41,469 nt of DNA, taken from assembly GCA_017528375.1 (NCBI GenBank), contig JAFXOY010000048.1:1-41469 (forward strand), given 5' to 3'. The translations under genes were made by a program, and so were the position numbers. The notes below the pieces were generated by a model. It saw nothing but the letters and a program-made list of their open reading frames with translations, was not told the origin of the DNA and did not search any database. The DNA is from Clostridia bacterium (GTDB lineage: Bacteria; Bacillota; Clostridia; TANB77; CAG-508). Shown one piece after another: positions 15,512 to 23,939 of the stretch (position 1 is its first letter; each line of letters opens with the position of its first letter).

Positions 15512-15540
15512 TTTACATTTTTTTAAACATAATATATACT
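15512..15540 (+). promoter_or_regulatory. Putative promoter of the CmpB-like gene
   Basis: TTTACA (15512-15517), 17 bases and TATACT (15535-15540) on the plus strand, upstream of the GGAGG and ATG at 15584. Confidence 0.55.
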
Positions 15541-15583
15541 TATAATAAATAATTATTATACATAAGATTAAACGGAGGAATAT

Positions 15584-16175
15584 ATGGATAATGTTTTAAA
15601 CCAAGAGATATCTAATTCAAATCAAAATTTATCTAATTTTCAATCAAAATTAATGAAATTAATTCCATACATTTTTTGCTTTTTTATTTTTTCATTTATT
15701 GGATGGTTATTAGAAACCGTATTTTGTTTTTGTGCATTAGGAAGATTTATAAAAAGAGGTTTTTTATACTCTGCAATATGCCCTATATATCGGTACTGGG
15801 GCCTTAATTTTAACTGCATATTTAGATAGAACAAAAAGTAAAGATAATTATGCAAAACTTTTCATATTATTTACTATTATCTTTTCAATTTTTGAATATT
15901 TGGTTGGATTCGCATTAGATGCATTATTTGCTGCACGTTGGTGGGATTACACAAATCATAAATATAATTTAAATGGAAGAATAACAATATTGAACTCATT
16001 TTTTTGGGGAATAATTACTGTTGCGTTCGCAAAATTTTTATACCCATTAATACAAAAATTTAAAGATAAAGTACTTTGTAAAATTCCTAATATCGTTCAA
16101 ATAATTGTTGCTTTAATTTTAATTTTAGGAATTTGCGTTGATTTTATTTTGTCTTGTGTGAAATATTTAAAGTAA
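15584..16175 (+). pseudogene. CmpB-family putative ABC transporter permease, frameshifted
   Basis: The first 69 codons (15584-15790) give a membrane protein start ending RGFLYSAICPIY. The frame then reads into a stop about 13 codons later. One base further, from 15792, the other frame continues at once with GTGALILTAYLDR and stays open for 127 codons to the stop at 16173-16175. Joining them with base 15791 removed yields about 196 residues and the family motif CPIYGTGALI, with several hydrophobic helices and the conserved WWDYT. This matches the putative ABC transporter permease family CmpB (Pfam ABC_trans_CmpB), function unknown. GGAGG and a promoter are intact. A recent inactivating insertion, a sequencing error or a recoding event are all possible; nothing slippery is evident at the site. 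Confidence 0.8.
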
Positions 16176-16178
16176 TTT

Positions 16179-16231
16179 AAAAGATGAGGACGGTTTTAAA
16201 TATTTGATATTTAAAACCGTCCTCATCTTTT
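16179..16231. terminator. Bidirectional terminator, 25-bp perfect stem
   Basis: 16179-16203 pairs without mismatch with 16207-16231 around a 3-nt loop. The outer A/T runs allow termination on both strands of the convergent CmpB-like and ABC permease genes. The GAGGACGGTTTT core resembles GTCC-type palindromes. Confidence 0.9.
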
Positions 16232-16257
16232 TCTAAGTTTTAACCAACCTTTTAAAA

Positions 16258-18546
16258 TTATTCATTTGCCTTTAAACTTGAAACCATATCTATCGTTCCA
16301 ATTTTCTTAGCTAATCTCTTATTAACAATAAAAGAAACTACTAAAATACCAACAATAGCGTACAAATATGACCAAACTTTTATACTTGCGCCAAAATCAT
16401 AATCTTGTGATAATGCCATTCTAAAAATAAAATCAGTCATATAAAATCCTAATGGTAACCCTAAAACTACACCAATAACAGTTAGCCAAATGTTTTGTTT
16501 TGTAAAAATATTTTTTATTTGCTTATCCTTAAATCCTAATACCTTTAAAGTTGCAAATTGGTAATGTTTTTCAGATAATGATAATATTCCTAAATTATAA
16601 ATAATTACCATACCTAATGCACCTGCAACAACAACCATAATTACAATTAAAGCTTTCATTGTTCCAAGCATGTTTTCCATTCCAGATTTCAATTCTTTTA
16701 TATTTTGTACTGCTTTTGCGCCATCTAATTCTTTAACATTTTCAAGATTTTCATTTGTGTAGATACTATCTGGTTTATATTCTAGTCCTAATGACTCATA
16801 AAATTCTTTTGTCATATTTATGGATTGACTTTGTGGATCCCTATTAAATCCAACAATCTTTGTCTTATACCATGTGCTATCTCCAAAAATATGCCATTCT
16901 ATTTCATCATTTATTTTTAATTTCAAAGTATCCGCTAATTTTTCAGTAATATATACACCATCTGAAGAAATATCCATATACTCTCTTTTATGGTTTGTAT
17001 ATTTTAAATAATCTAACGCATTGTTTACTGTAATTGAATTTGTTTCCTTTTTATCTCCATTTTTAATTTCAATTCCCATGGTTTGAGAAGTGTTATCTCC
17101 ATATTTGCTAATTAAGTTATTAAATTGTTCTTCAGTGCAATCTTCTTTTAAAGTAATTTTATAATCAAAATTACATATCTTATTAAATTCCCAGTCTAAA
17201 TAAGAATTCAAAGAATCTAACATTCCAAATGCACATACAAGTAGCATTGTACATCCCACAACGCCAACAATAGCTGTTATACTTCTTGCCTTATTTCTTA
17301 CAATATCTCTTAAATTCCATTTTGTTGATACAGAAGCATTTTTTAATACTCCTTTTGAAGTTAAATTAAATTTAGCTTTTTTCACTTTAGGCATTTGAAC
17401 TCTTAACGCCTCTGATGCTGGTTCTTTTAATATTGACCTACATGATAAATATGTAATAAATGTTATAAGGATAACTACACCAGCAGCTAATAAATATGTT
17501 TTTGGAGCTATTATAATGCTATATTCTGGCATTTCATAGTATTCCATTTCTCTTCCCAAAAAGAATAATCCAAGCGAATATGCTCCAGCGAAAATTCCTA
17601 AAACTGCTGCAACTACACTTACATAAAAGCCATAGTTTATATAATGAGTAACTATTTTTCTTTTCTTAAATCCTAATGCCTTTAGAGTACCAATTTGAGT
17701 TCTTTGTTTCTTTACAAATCTGTTCATTGTTGTAACAACAGATAATACTGCAATTATTAAAAATAAAGCTGTAAATACCCCAGAATATGTATCTCCTTCT
17801 TCTATTTCACTTTGATATGATTTATAAGATGGACTAACCTCTCTATCTGTAACAGCTAATGCAGAAGATATATTGTTTTCAATATCTGCTTTTGTTTCTT
17901 CTAATTTATTAGTATCTTCAATATCTACTATTATAGACGTAAATATGTGATAATCCATTGGAAATTCATTTATTGATAAATATACATATCCAAACTTGCT
18001 ATGATCTAGAAATACCTCAGTTTCATCTTTTGTAGCATATACATGGTCTGGAGTTTCTATTAATCCTAGAACCTTTTCTTTCAAGTCAGTATTTTCATAT
18101 CTTAATGTTATTTCATCTCCAACTTTTAAGTCATTATTTTTTGCAAAATAGTAATCGATCCAAACACCACTTTTTTCTTTATCAAATCCTTCACCATCTA
18201 TAACATAAAATTTTGAAATATTGTTTGATTCTATAAAATTAGTTTGTAAATCAAGTTCTTTTTCTTTATAAAGTGTGTTTATTGTTAATTGTCTTTCAGC
18301 ATCTTTGATATTTGGTAAAGATTTTACTTTTTCTAAATCTTCATCACTGAAATTTTTACCTGAAATCCATATATCTTGAAGATTATTATTTTCGTAATAT
18401 ACATCACTACTTTTTTGCATTCCATCCATATATGCATGAATTCCTGCATATACAAATACTCCTAAAAATACCATTAAAAAGATGGTAATAAATTGCATTT
18501 TATTTCTTCTCATATCTCTAAAAAGCTTTTTGGTTAATTTGTTCAT
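16258..18546 (-). CDS. ABC transporter permease, FtsX type
   Basis: This 762-residue membrane subunit has the two-module FtsX/MacB architecture. An N-terminal helix (about 17-38) is followed by a long extracytoplasmic domain and three helices (around 255-370). A second copy of the layout comes next: a helix near 424, an outer domain and three C-terminal helices. The cytoplasmic loops RTQIGTLKALGFKKRK and QFATLKVLGFKDKQ are equivalent halves, showing the duplication. It begins one base after the ATPase gene ends, so both are translated from one mRNA. Export of a lipid, peptide or toxic compound is likely from the family; the TetR gene opposite argues for an inducible efflux role. Confidence 0.9.
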   Translation of the reverse strand: MNKLTKKLFRDMRRNKMQFITIFLMVFLGVFVYAGIHAYMDGMQKSSDVYYENNNLQDIWISGKNFSDEDLEKVKSLPNIKDAERQLTINTLYKEKELDLQTNFIESNNISKFYVIDGEGFDKEKSGVWIDYYFAKNNDLKVGDEITLRYENTDLKEKVLGLIETPDHVYATKDETEVFLDHSKFGYVYLSINEFPMDYHIFTSIIVDIEDTNKLEETKADIENNISSALAVTDREVSPSYKSYQSEIEEGDTYSGVFTALFLIIAVLSVVTTMNRFVKKQRTQIGTLKALGFKKRKIVTHYINYGFYVSVVAAVLGIFAGAYSLGLFFLGREMEYYEMPEYSIIIAPKTYLLAAGVVILITFITYLSCRSILKEPASEALRVQMPKVKKAKFNLTSKGVLKNASVSTKWNLRDIVRNKARSITAIVGVVGCTMLLVCAFGMLDSLNSYLDWEFNKICNFDYKITLKEDCTEEQFNNLISKYGDNTSQTMGIEIKNGDKKETNSITVNNALDYLKYTNHKREYMDISSDGVYITEKLADTLKLKINDEIEWHIFGDSTWYKTKIVGFNRDPQSQSINMTKEFYESLGLEYKPDSIYTNENLENVKELDGAKAVQNIKELKSGMENMLGTMKALIVIMVVVAGALGMVIIYNLGILSLSEKHYQFATLKVLGFKDKQIKNIFTKQNIWLTVIGVVLGLPLGFYMTDFIFRMALSQDYDFGASIKVWSYLYAIVGILVVSFIVNKRLAKKIGTIDMVSSLKANE

Positions 18547-18547
18547 A

Positions 18548-19258
18548 TTACCACTTCACCTCATCAATCTTTTTAGGATTTTCGTTTTTAGTTACGCTTT
18601 CAATTCCTCCGTTTTTTACTCTTACTACAGTATCTGCCACCTCAGCAAATAAACTATTGTGAGTAACTATTATAACAGTATTGCTTCCATTATTGGCATC
18701 ACATTGCTTGCGTAATAGTTTCAAAACTTCTACTCCAGTTTTTGAATCTAAAGCTCCTGTTGGCTCATCACATAATAATAATGCTGGATTCTTTGAAATA
18801 GCTCTTGCTATTGATACTCTTTGTTGTTCACCACCTGATAATTGAGTTGGAAATTTATTTATATGATTTCCTAAACCAACCTCCTCTAAGGCAGTTCTTG
18901 CATCAATAGGATTTTTTACTATGTCTTTAACTAATTCAACATTTTCTAAAACTGTTAGTGTTGGTAAAATGTTATAGAATTGAAAAATAAATCCAATATT
19001 TTCAGCTCTATACTCAGTTAATTGTTTATCATTATATTTTGAAATATTTTTACCATCAACAATAACATCACCAGATGTAACTTTATCCATTCCTCCTATA
19101 ATATTTAATAGTGTTGATTTACCAGCTCCTGATGGACCTAGTACTACAACAAACTCTCCTTTTGTAATTTGCAAGTCTATATTATTTAAGGCTGTATACT
19201 CTTTTTCACCTGTTTTATAAACTTTGCTTACTCCTTTTAATTCAATAATGTTTTCCAT
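18548..19258 (-). CDS. ABC transporter ATP-binding protein, LolD/MacB type
   Basis: The 236-residue ATPase powers the FtsX-type permease encoded directly after it. It contains Walker A GPSGAGKST, the Q-loop in FIFQFYNILPTLTVLENVEL, signature LSGGEQQRVSIARA, Walker B ALLLCDEPTGALDS and the H-loop VTHN. The start has AGGAGG seven bases upstream. The operon is read from a consensus promoter (19361-19389) whose -35 touches a palindrome shared with the divergent tetR, the usual arrangement for a repressor-controlled exporter. Confidence 0.93.
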   Translation of the reverse strand: MENIIELKGVSKVYKTGEKEYTALNNIDLQITKGEFVVVLGPSGAGKSTLLNIIGGMDKVTSGDVIVDGKNISKYNDKQLTEYRAENIGFIFQFYNILPTLTVLENVELVKDIVKNPIDARTALEEVGLGNHINKFPTQLSGGEQQRVSIARAISKNPALLLCDEPTGALDSKTGVEVLKLLRKQCDANNGSNTVIIVTHNSLFAEVADTVVRVKNGGIESVTKNENPKKIDEVKW

Positions 19259-19360
19259 CTTTTCCTCCTTTTTTTATTTTTAATATATTCTATATTTTTA
19301 TATTAATATTATATAAAACCATATGTTTAAACATAAATTACGTTTCACATTTACTTCATT

Positions 19361-19389
19361 ATTATAAATGCATTTTTCTATATTGTCAA
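19361..19389 (-). promoter_or_regulatory. SigA-type promoter of the ABC exporter operon
   Basis: TTGACA (19384-19389), 17 bases and TATAAT (19361-19366) on the minus strand. The leader to the ATPase start is about 95 nt. Confidence 0.85.
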
Positions 19390-19421
19390 CAAGAATATGA
19401 ATTATTTTTCATATTTTGTTG
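19387..19421. promoter_or_regulatory. Palindromic operator between tetR and the ABC operon
   Basis: AATATGAA (19394-19401) and TTCATATT (19408-19415) form a perfect 8-bp dyad with a 6-bp centre. The symmetry continues outward as CAACA and TGTTG with a one-base offset. It overlaps the -35 of both divergent promoters, so one bound dimer could repress both. Confidence 0.75.
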
Positions 19422-19447
19422 ATTTTATTTTCAAGTTGTTATATAAT
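19419..19447 (+). promoter_or_regulatory. Promoter of tetR at 19471
   Basis: TTGATT (19419-19424), 17 bases and TATAAT (19442-19447) on the plus strand, about 23 bases before the ATG. Confidence 0.75.
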
Positions 19448-19470
19448 TATGTCATGAGAGGTGTTATTTT

Positions 19471-20073
19471 ATGGGAAATACAGATATAAGAAAACCAATT
19501 CAAAAACGTTCAATAGAAACAAAAGAAAAAATATTAAAAGCTGGTTTTGAATTAATTTGTGAAAAAGGATATTATAATACAAATACTGCTGAAATAGCTA
19601 AAGCAGCTAATGTTTCAACAGGAATTGTGTATCAATATTTTAAAGATAAACATGATATTTTAGTTGAAAGTTTGCAAAATTATGGCAGTTCAGTTTTCTA
19701 CCCTATGATAAAAGTCTCTGAAAAAGATTTTGCAAAAAATGATTTGGATACTATTTTAAGAAATATGATTAATAAATTTATTAAGAATCATAAAATGTCT
19801 CATTCAGCTCACAAAGAAATTATGGCTATGGTTCATTCTGATGATGCTGTTGCTGAAATTTATCATAATTCTGAAATAGAGATGACTGATAATTTAATAA
19901 AAATTTTTGCAGATAATGGCATTACAACAGATCATTTAAAAGAAAAAGTTCATGTTGCTGTTAATTTGATTGATGATCTTTGTCATGAGGTTGTATATCA
20001 TAAACACGATTCTATGGATTACAATGTTATGATTGATGTAGTTGTAAAATGTATTAAAGATTTATTAAAATAA
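19471..20073 (+). CDS. TetR/AcrR family transcriptional regulator
   Basis: This 200-residue regulator has the TetR DNA-binding domain at about residues 12-60: RSIETKEKILKAGFELICEKGYYNTNTAEIAKAANVSTGIVYQYFKDKHDIL, quoted here only by its ends and turn (STGIVYQYF). The C-terminal helical domain binds the ligand. It is divergent from an FtsX-type ABC exporter and a perfect palindrome overlaps both -35 boxes, so it very probably represses the exporter and itself until an exported compound or signal binds. A GAGAGG site precedes the ATG and an intrinsic terminator follows at once. Confidence 0.93.
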   Translation: MGNTDIRKPIQKRSIETKEKILKAGFELICEKGYYNTNTAEIAKAANVSTGIVYQYFKDKHDILVESLQNYGSSVFYPMIKVSEKDFAKNDLDTILRNMINKFIKNHKMSHSAHKEIMAMVHSDDAVAEIYHNSEIEMTDNLIKIFADNGITTDHLKEKVHVAVNLIDDLCHEVVYHKHDSMDYNVMIDVVVKCIKDLLK

Positions 20074-20100
20074 AAAAAGATAGCTTTTGCTATCTTTTTT
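20073..20100. terminator. Bidirectional terminator between tetR and the effector-binding gene
   Basis: A 12-bp stem (20073-20084 with 20089-20100) with a TTTT loop and flanking A/T runs between two convergent genes. Confidence 0.9.
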
Positions 20101-20105
20101 ATTTA

Positions 20106-20570
20106 TTAATTTTGTAATGAAATATAAATATGAATTTCTTGATTATTCATATCTTCAGAATTATTTTGATATTCTTCAAAATCACAATCATATTTTCTAT
20201 TTAAATCCATATTCCAAATTTCTGTCCATGCTTCTCCAACAGCCTTTTGAACGTCTCCAATTATAGTAAATTTAGCATATTTTCCAGCTGGAATTGTTTT
20301 TACAACCCTGTTTTCTAAATTATCAGATTTCTTACTTACTTCAGTACAAACAACAAAGTTGTATGGGTTAGTGTAATCACCTTCATAATCTGTATATAAC
20401 CCAATTGTTTTTGTATTTACTTTGTTTTCAATTTTTTCATATACTCCCTCTGCAAAAAATTTTTGCCATAATTCACCTATGTCTTGCATAGACTTTCCAT
20501 CTTGATTAGTAGTTTTTATTTCTACTCCTTCAACAATTTTTTCTTTTAATTCTACAATTTCATATTTCAT
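20106..20570 (-). CDS. GyrI-like/AraC-type effector-binding domain protein
   Basis: The 154-residue protein is a stand-alone SOUL/GyrI-type ligand-binding barrel. The visible pattern is MKYEIVELKEKIVEGVEIKT, then ELWQKFFAEG, TIGLYTDYEGD and IPAGKYAKFTIIGD, and a final EIHIYISLQ strand. It resembles the integron-type effector-binding (Cass2) group that binds cationic drugs. It has no DNA-binding domain. It is the last gene of a five-gene unit, 57 bases after a WYL regulator; such pairs are common in Firmicutes, where it may act as ligand sink, sensor or small-molecule hydrolase. The fold is convincing; function is inferred. Confidence 0.8.
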   Translation of the reverse strand: MKYEIVELKEKIVEGVEIKTTNQDGKSMQDIGELWQKFFAEGVYEKIENKVNTKTIGLYTDYEGDYTNPYNFVVCTEVSKKSDNLENRVVKTIPAGKYAKFTIIGDVQKAVGEAWTEIWNMDLNRKYDCDFEEYQNNSEDMNNQEIHIYISLQN

Positions 20571-20627
20571 AATTCCTACCTCCTGGTATTAATTATAAAA
20601 TACTAAACCTGACAACAGCATGTCATA

Positions 20628-21530
20628 TTATAAATAATTATTTAAATTTTTTTCTAATTTTTTTATAATATTCTTTTTAACTTGTTCTGGTGACAAAACC
20701 TTGGCATATTCACCAAAAGACATAATATATCCATATAACCATTCATTTTCTGGATAATCTATCTCAACAATAAAATCTCCATCTTCAATTTGTCTTATGT
20801 TTTCTTTTTCAAATTCATCATATACTCTATATGTCATATCTTTTGATATTTTCATTTTTAATGTTATTGCATTAGATTTTGCATTATCATATTCTTCTTT
20901 ATAGTCTTCTATAATTTCTCTTTCATAATGCTGTTCCAAAACTTGTATATCCCTTATTCTTGAAATTTTAAATATTCTATAATCTTTCTTTAATCTGCAA
21001 TATGCTTTAAGAAACCAAGATTTGTCCTTAAATAAGATTTGAAGTGGTTCTACTTGTCTTCTATTTTCTTCTCCATAAGAATTAAAATAAGTAAATTCTA
21101 TGAGTTTTCTATTTATTATTGCTTCTCTTATTTTATTGAATCGTTCATTTTGCGTATTATCAGTTCCCCAACTTGAAAAATCAATTTCTATCCAACTTCT
21201 AACATCTTTATTAAACAAAGTGCTCATTTTGTCTAGCAGCTTTTGCTCATCATTTAAATTCATTTTTTCTAGGCTTTGTAAAGCAAATAGTATTTGTTTT
21301 TGTTCATCTTCTGATATTAAAGATTTATCTAATACAAAACTATCTAGTATACTTATTCCTCCACCTTTTCCATTATTTGTATAAATTGGAATATTGGCTG
21401 TACTTAATACATCAATATCTCTATATATAGTTCTAACTGATACACCAAAATGATCTGCTAAGTCTTTAGCTTTTACGGTTCCTTTTTCTAATAGTATATA
21501 TACTATTTCAAACAATCTATTAACTTGCAT
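20628..21530 (-). CDS. YafY-type HTH/WYL-domain transcriptional regulator
   Basis: The 300-residue protein has an N-terminal winged helix: RLFEIVYILLEKGTVKAKDL followed by HFGVSVRTIYRDIDVLSTA at about residues 4-45, with the wing GKGGGI. A WYL domain lies at about 140-215, in which the namesake triplet reads WFL (KSWFLKAYCR), and a WCX-like C-terminal part ends the chain. WYL proteins sense nucleotides or nucleic acids and often control stress or defence genes. The ATG has a GGGGG site. It starts 19 bases after the radical SAM gene stops and is followed by the effector-binding gene, so it is part of the same transcript. Confidence 0.9.
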   Translation of the reverse strand: MQVNRLFEIVYILLEKGTVKAKDLADHFGVSVRTIYRDIDVLSTANIPIYTNNGKGGGISILDSFVLDKSLISEDEQKQILFALQSLEKMNLNDEQKLLDKMSTLFNKDVRSWIEIDFSSWGTDNTQNERFNKIREAIINRKLIEFTYFNSYGEENRRQVEPLQILFKDKSWFLKAYCRLKKDYRIFKISRIRDIQVLEQHYEREIIEDYKEEYDNAKSNAITLKMKISKDMTYRVYDEFEKENIRQIEDGDFIVEIDYPENEWLYGYIMSFGEYAKVLSPEQVKKNIIKKLEKNLNNYL

Positions 21531-21549
21531 TTTTTACCCCCATTGCATT

Positions 21550-22437
21550 TTAAAACAATGATATTTGCTCATTATTTTTATTCTCTTTTTTATATTCTCG
21601 AATAATATCTTTCATATTATATAAAATTCCATACTTGTTACACTCATCGGTAAATACTTTATATAACCTTTTATAATTTGGAACTAAACAATTATATCTA
21701 TTGCCATAGTATTTAATATATTTGTCTTTCACTCCAACAAAGTATTTATCTAATTTATCATAATAATAATTCTTTTGACTATCCCTTAAAGTCATTCCCA
21801 TATAAGTATGAATAAATCTAGCTCCATTCTCTCCTGCAAGTCGAACTAGCTCTCTTATATCATCTTCTTTATCTGTAATAAATGGCAAAACAGGGTTCAT
21901 CATAATTCCAACAAATATGCCATTATCAGCTAATGCTTTAATTGCTTGTAATCTTTTTGAAGATACACACACATTTGGTTCAATTACCTTTGCCAAATCA
22001 TCTTTAGGAGTAGTAATAGTAAACTTAACAATTACACTATTTTTGTCGTTTATTTCTTTTAATAAGTCTATATCTCTTAAAATCAAATCACTTTTAGTAT
22101 CAATAGATACACCAAAGCTATATTTAGAAATTAATTTAAGTGCTCCTCTTGTTTGTTCAAGTTCTTTTTCTATTGGATTATAAGTATCAGACATAGAACC
22201 TATGCCTATAACTCCTTTTTTTCTTTTCGTTATTAATTCTTGTTCTAAAATATGTAGTGAATTTTCTTTTCCTTTAACAACATCAAAATTATTTATATGA
22301 TAACAATCACTTCTGCTATCACAATATATACAATTGTGGCAACATCCTCTATATAGATTCATATTATAATCAATACCATACCACTCGTTTCCATATTTTA
22401 CTTTAGTTAATATAGTTTTTGCTTTTATATATTCCAT
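21550..22437 (-). CDS. Radical SAM protein of the SPL (spore photoproduct lyase-like) family
   Basis: The 295-residue enzyme has the radical SAM cluster motif C-x3-C-x2-C at Cys32, Cys36 and Cys39 within NLYRGCCHNCIYCD, preceded by the family lead-in of an internal YG..WYGIDYNMNLYRGC stretch. Further conserved pieces are VIGIGSMSDTYNPIE, FTITTPKDDLAKVIEPN and GIMMNPVLPFITD. These belong to the Rv2578c/SPL-like group, not to true spore photoproduct lyase, and the substrate of this group is unknown. A C-terminal region with basic and aromatic residues ends in NNEQISLF. It follows the YoaP-type acetyltransferase gene by 11 bases. Confidence 0.88.
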   Translation of the reverse strand: MEYIKAKTILTKVKYGNEWYGIDYNMNLYRGCCHNCIYCDSRSDCYHINNFDVVKGKENSLHILEQELITKRKKGVIGIGSMSDTYNPIEKELEQTRGALKLISKYSFGVSIDTKSDLILRDIDLLKEINDKNSVIVKFTITTPKDDLAKVIEPNVCVSSKRLQAIKALADNGIFVGIMMNPVLPFITDKEDDIRELVRLAGENGARFIHTYMGMTLRDSQKNYYYDKLDKYFVGVKDKYIKYYGNRYNCLVPNYKRLYKVFTDECNKYGILYNMKDIIREYKKENKNNEQISLF

Positions 22438-22448
22438 TTTAATTCCTT

Positions 22449-23198
22449 TTATAATAACTTCTCTAATGCATTGGCATTTAATATAGTATTAGAAATAAAT
22501 TTTCCTTTATAAAAGTTGGCCCAGTTATTGAATACACAAGGTGCATTCTTTGCTTTTTCTAATGTGTCAATCTTTATAAAGTTAATTTTTATATTTTTTC
22601 CTTTAGCATAATCAGACAATTCTTTTACTTCATATTCTACGTATGGACATTCATTACTATAATAAATTGTAAAATCTTGTTCATCTATCTTCATATTTCT
22701 TGCTGATTCATTAAATTTTGGTGTTTCTCCATCTTTAAATTTTAAAGCCATCAACTCATAATCGTCAATACTGTCTACTACTTCAAATCCATAATGTTCA
22801 AAGAACTTCTTTTCACCAATAAAAGGCTTCTTCTTTTTTGAAACTAGTGTACATATACCACTTTTACCTTTTTCTTTTGAATCTTTTATTGCATACTCTA
22901 TTAACTCTTTTCCAATTCCTTTGCCTTTAAAACTTCCTGCAACCCATAAGCAATAAATATACTCATAGTTTTTACCATTAATTGGAACCCATGCTGTTTC
23001 TATTGGCTCATATTCAATAAATATTTTACCTCTTGCATTTAATTTTCTAAAAACATGACCATCCTTTAATTTGTTTTTTATCCATTCTTTTTTTCTATCA
23101 ACACCTGCTTGATGTTTTGGATCACCAATTGCACAACAAATGTGTTCCTCTTCAATATTTTCTAAACTTAAATTAATGTACTCATTCATATTATTCAA
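22449..23198 (-). CDS. YoaP-type GNAT N-acetyltransferase
   Basis: The 249 residues combine a GNAT acetyltransferase domain with a C-terminal YoaP-like domain of about 75 residues, matching B. subtilis YoaP in length and plan. The acetyl-CoA motif A is at 86-99 (VAGSFKGKGIGKEL). The second domain begins near ARNMKIDEQDFTIYYSNECP and looks thioredoxin-like, with only one Cys in its CPYVEY segment. The acetyl acceptor is unknown. The start codon overlaps the end of the tetR gene by eight bases, so translation is probably coupled. It precedes the radical SAM gene by 11 bases. Confidence 0.87.
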   Translation of the reverse strand: MNNMNEYINLSLENIEEEHICCAIGDPKHQAGVDRKKEWIKNKLKDGHVFRKLNARGKIFIEYEPIETAWVPINGKNYEYIYCLWVAGSFKGKGIGKELIEYAIKDSKEKGKSGICTLVSKKKKPFIGEKKFFEHYGFEVVDSIDDYELMALKFKDGETPKFNESARNMKIDEQDFTIYYSNECPYVEYEVKELSDYAKGKNIKINFIKIDTLEKAKNAPCVFNNWANFYKGKFISNTILNANALEKLL

Positions 23199-23763
23199 CT
23201 CCTTCTAATGATTTTATTCCAGTCATAATTATTTCTAAGGATAAATCAAAGCTTTCTTTGATTGAAATTGGGTTACCAAAAGAATTATTATTAACAAGTA
23301 GTGCAAACCCTTCTAAAAAGCTTCTTAATGTTCTTATTATATGTTCAATGTTATTGTCACTGATATTCAATGTTTTCATTACTTTAAATATTAGATTAAA
23401 CAATCTAGTAGTGGCTTTATCGTTCTTATCATTTTCAAATTTGTTATACCAAAGCATTGCTGTAAAAACGCCTTTGTTATTTGTAGCATAATAAAAAAAA
23501 GCATAACACATATTTTTTAATGCTTCGTAACCTGCTACACCAACAGCAGAATCAATTATTCTTTCTTCCATCTGTTTCCAACCATAAATCATCAATCTTT
23601 CTTTTATTTCATCAAGACTAGAAACATGATTATATAGAGATGGAGATTTAATTCCCAATTCTTCAGCAATCATTTTTAAAGATAAATTCTCTAATCCTAT
23701 CTTGTTAGATAGAATTGCAGAAGTTTCTATAATAAGTTCATCACTAATACTATTATTTGACAT
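23191..23763 (-). CDS. TetR/AcrR family regulator, first gene of a five-gene unit
   Basis: The 190-residue protein has the TetR helix-turn-helix: LIIETSAILSNKIGLENLSL, then IAEELGIKSPSLYNHVSSLDEIKERL at about residues 28-55. A WHG-type C-terminal ligand domain follows (GYEALKNMCYAFFYYATNNKG, GFALLV). It heads an operon running to 20106. Its promoter (23791-23820) contains the palindrome AACTAA-N5-TTAGTT between the -35 and -10, ideal for autorepression. An AGGAGG-like site precedes the ATG. It probably controls the acetyltransferase and radical SAM genes that follow. Confidence 0.92.
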   Translation of the reverse strand: MSNNSISDELIIETSAILSNKIGLENLSLKMIAEELGIKSPSLYNHVSSLDEIKERLMIYGWKQMEERIIDSAVGVAGYEALKNMCYAFFYYATNNKGVFTAMLWYNKFENDKNDKATTRLFNLIFKVMKTLNISDNNIEHIIRTLRSFLEGFALLVNNNSFGNPISIKESFDLSLEIIMTGIKSLEGVE

Positions 23764-23790
23764 TTTACCCTCCTAACTAATTATATTACG

Positions 23791-23820
23791 ATTATAACTA
23801 ATCATGTTAGTTTTTGTCAA
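23791..23820 (-). promoter_or_regulatory. SigA-type promoter of the TetR-YoaP-SPL-WYL unit
   Basis: TTGACA (23815-23820), 18 bases and TATAAT (23791-23796) on the minus strand, 27 bases before the ATG. Confidence 0.85.
23796..23812. promoter_or_regulatory. Probable TetR operator in the promoter spacer
   Basis: AACTAA (23796-23801) and TTAGTT (23807-23812) are a perfect 6-bp dyad with a 5-bp centre, lying between the -35 and -10. A related CTAACTAAT half-site pair recurs at 23773-23781, next to the ribosome site. Confidence 0.7.
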
Positions 23821-23857
23821 CAAAAAAATGAAGCAAATACATAATTGTTCGCTTCAT
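23821..23857 (-). terminator. Terminator of the thioesterase-ABC-TrmR unit
   Basis: ATGAAGC (23828-23834) pairs with GCTTCAT (23851-23857), followed on the minus strand by seven T. It lies after the 84-residue gene and before the next promoter. Confidence 0.8.
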
Positions 23858-23939
23858 CTTTTATATTAACTGTTTTTTACTAGTCTTTAGTTTAATAATT
23901 CATGATTGAATTCTTTTGAACATTCAAACTCTTCTAATG

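Noticed and set aside
21550-22437. Genuine spore photoproduct lyase (splB), suggested by the sporulation context
   Set aside because: The layout fits the broader SPL/Rv2578c-like group, and the operon partners are not sporulation genes.
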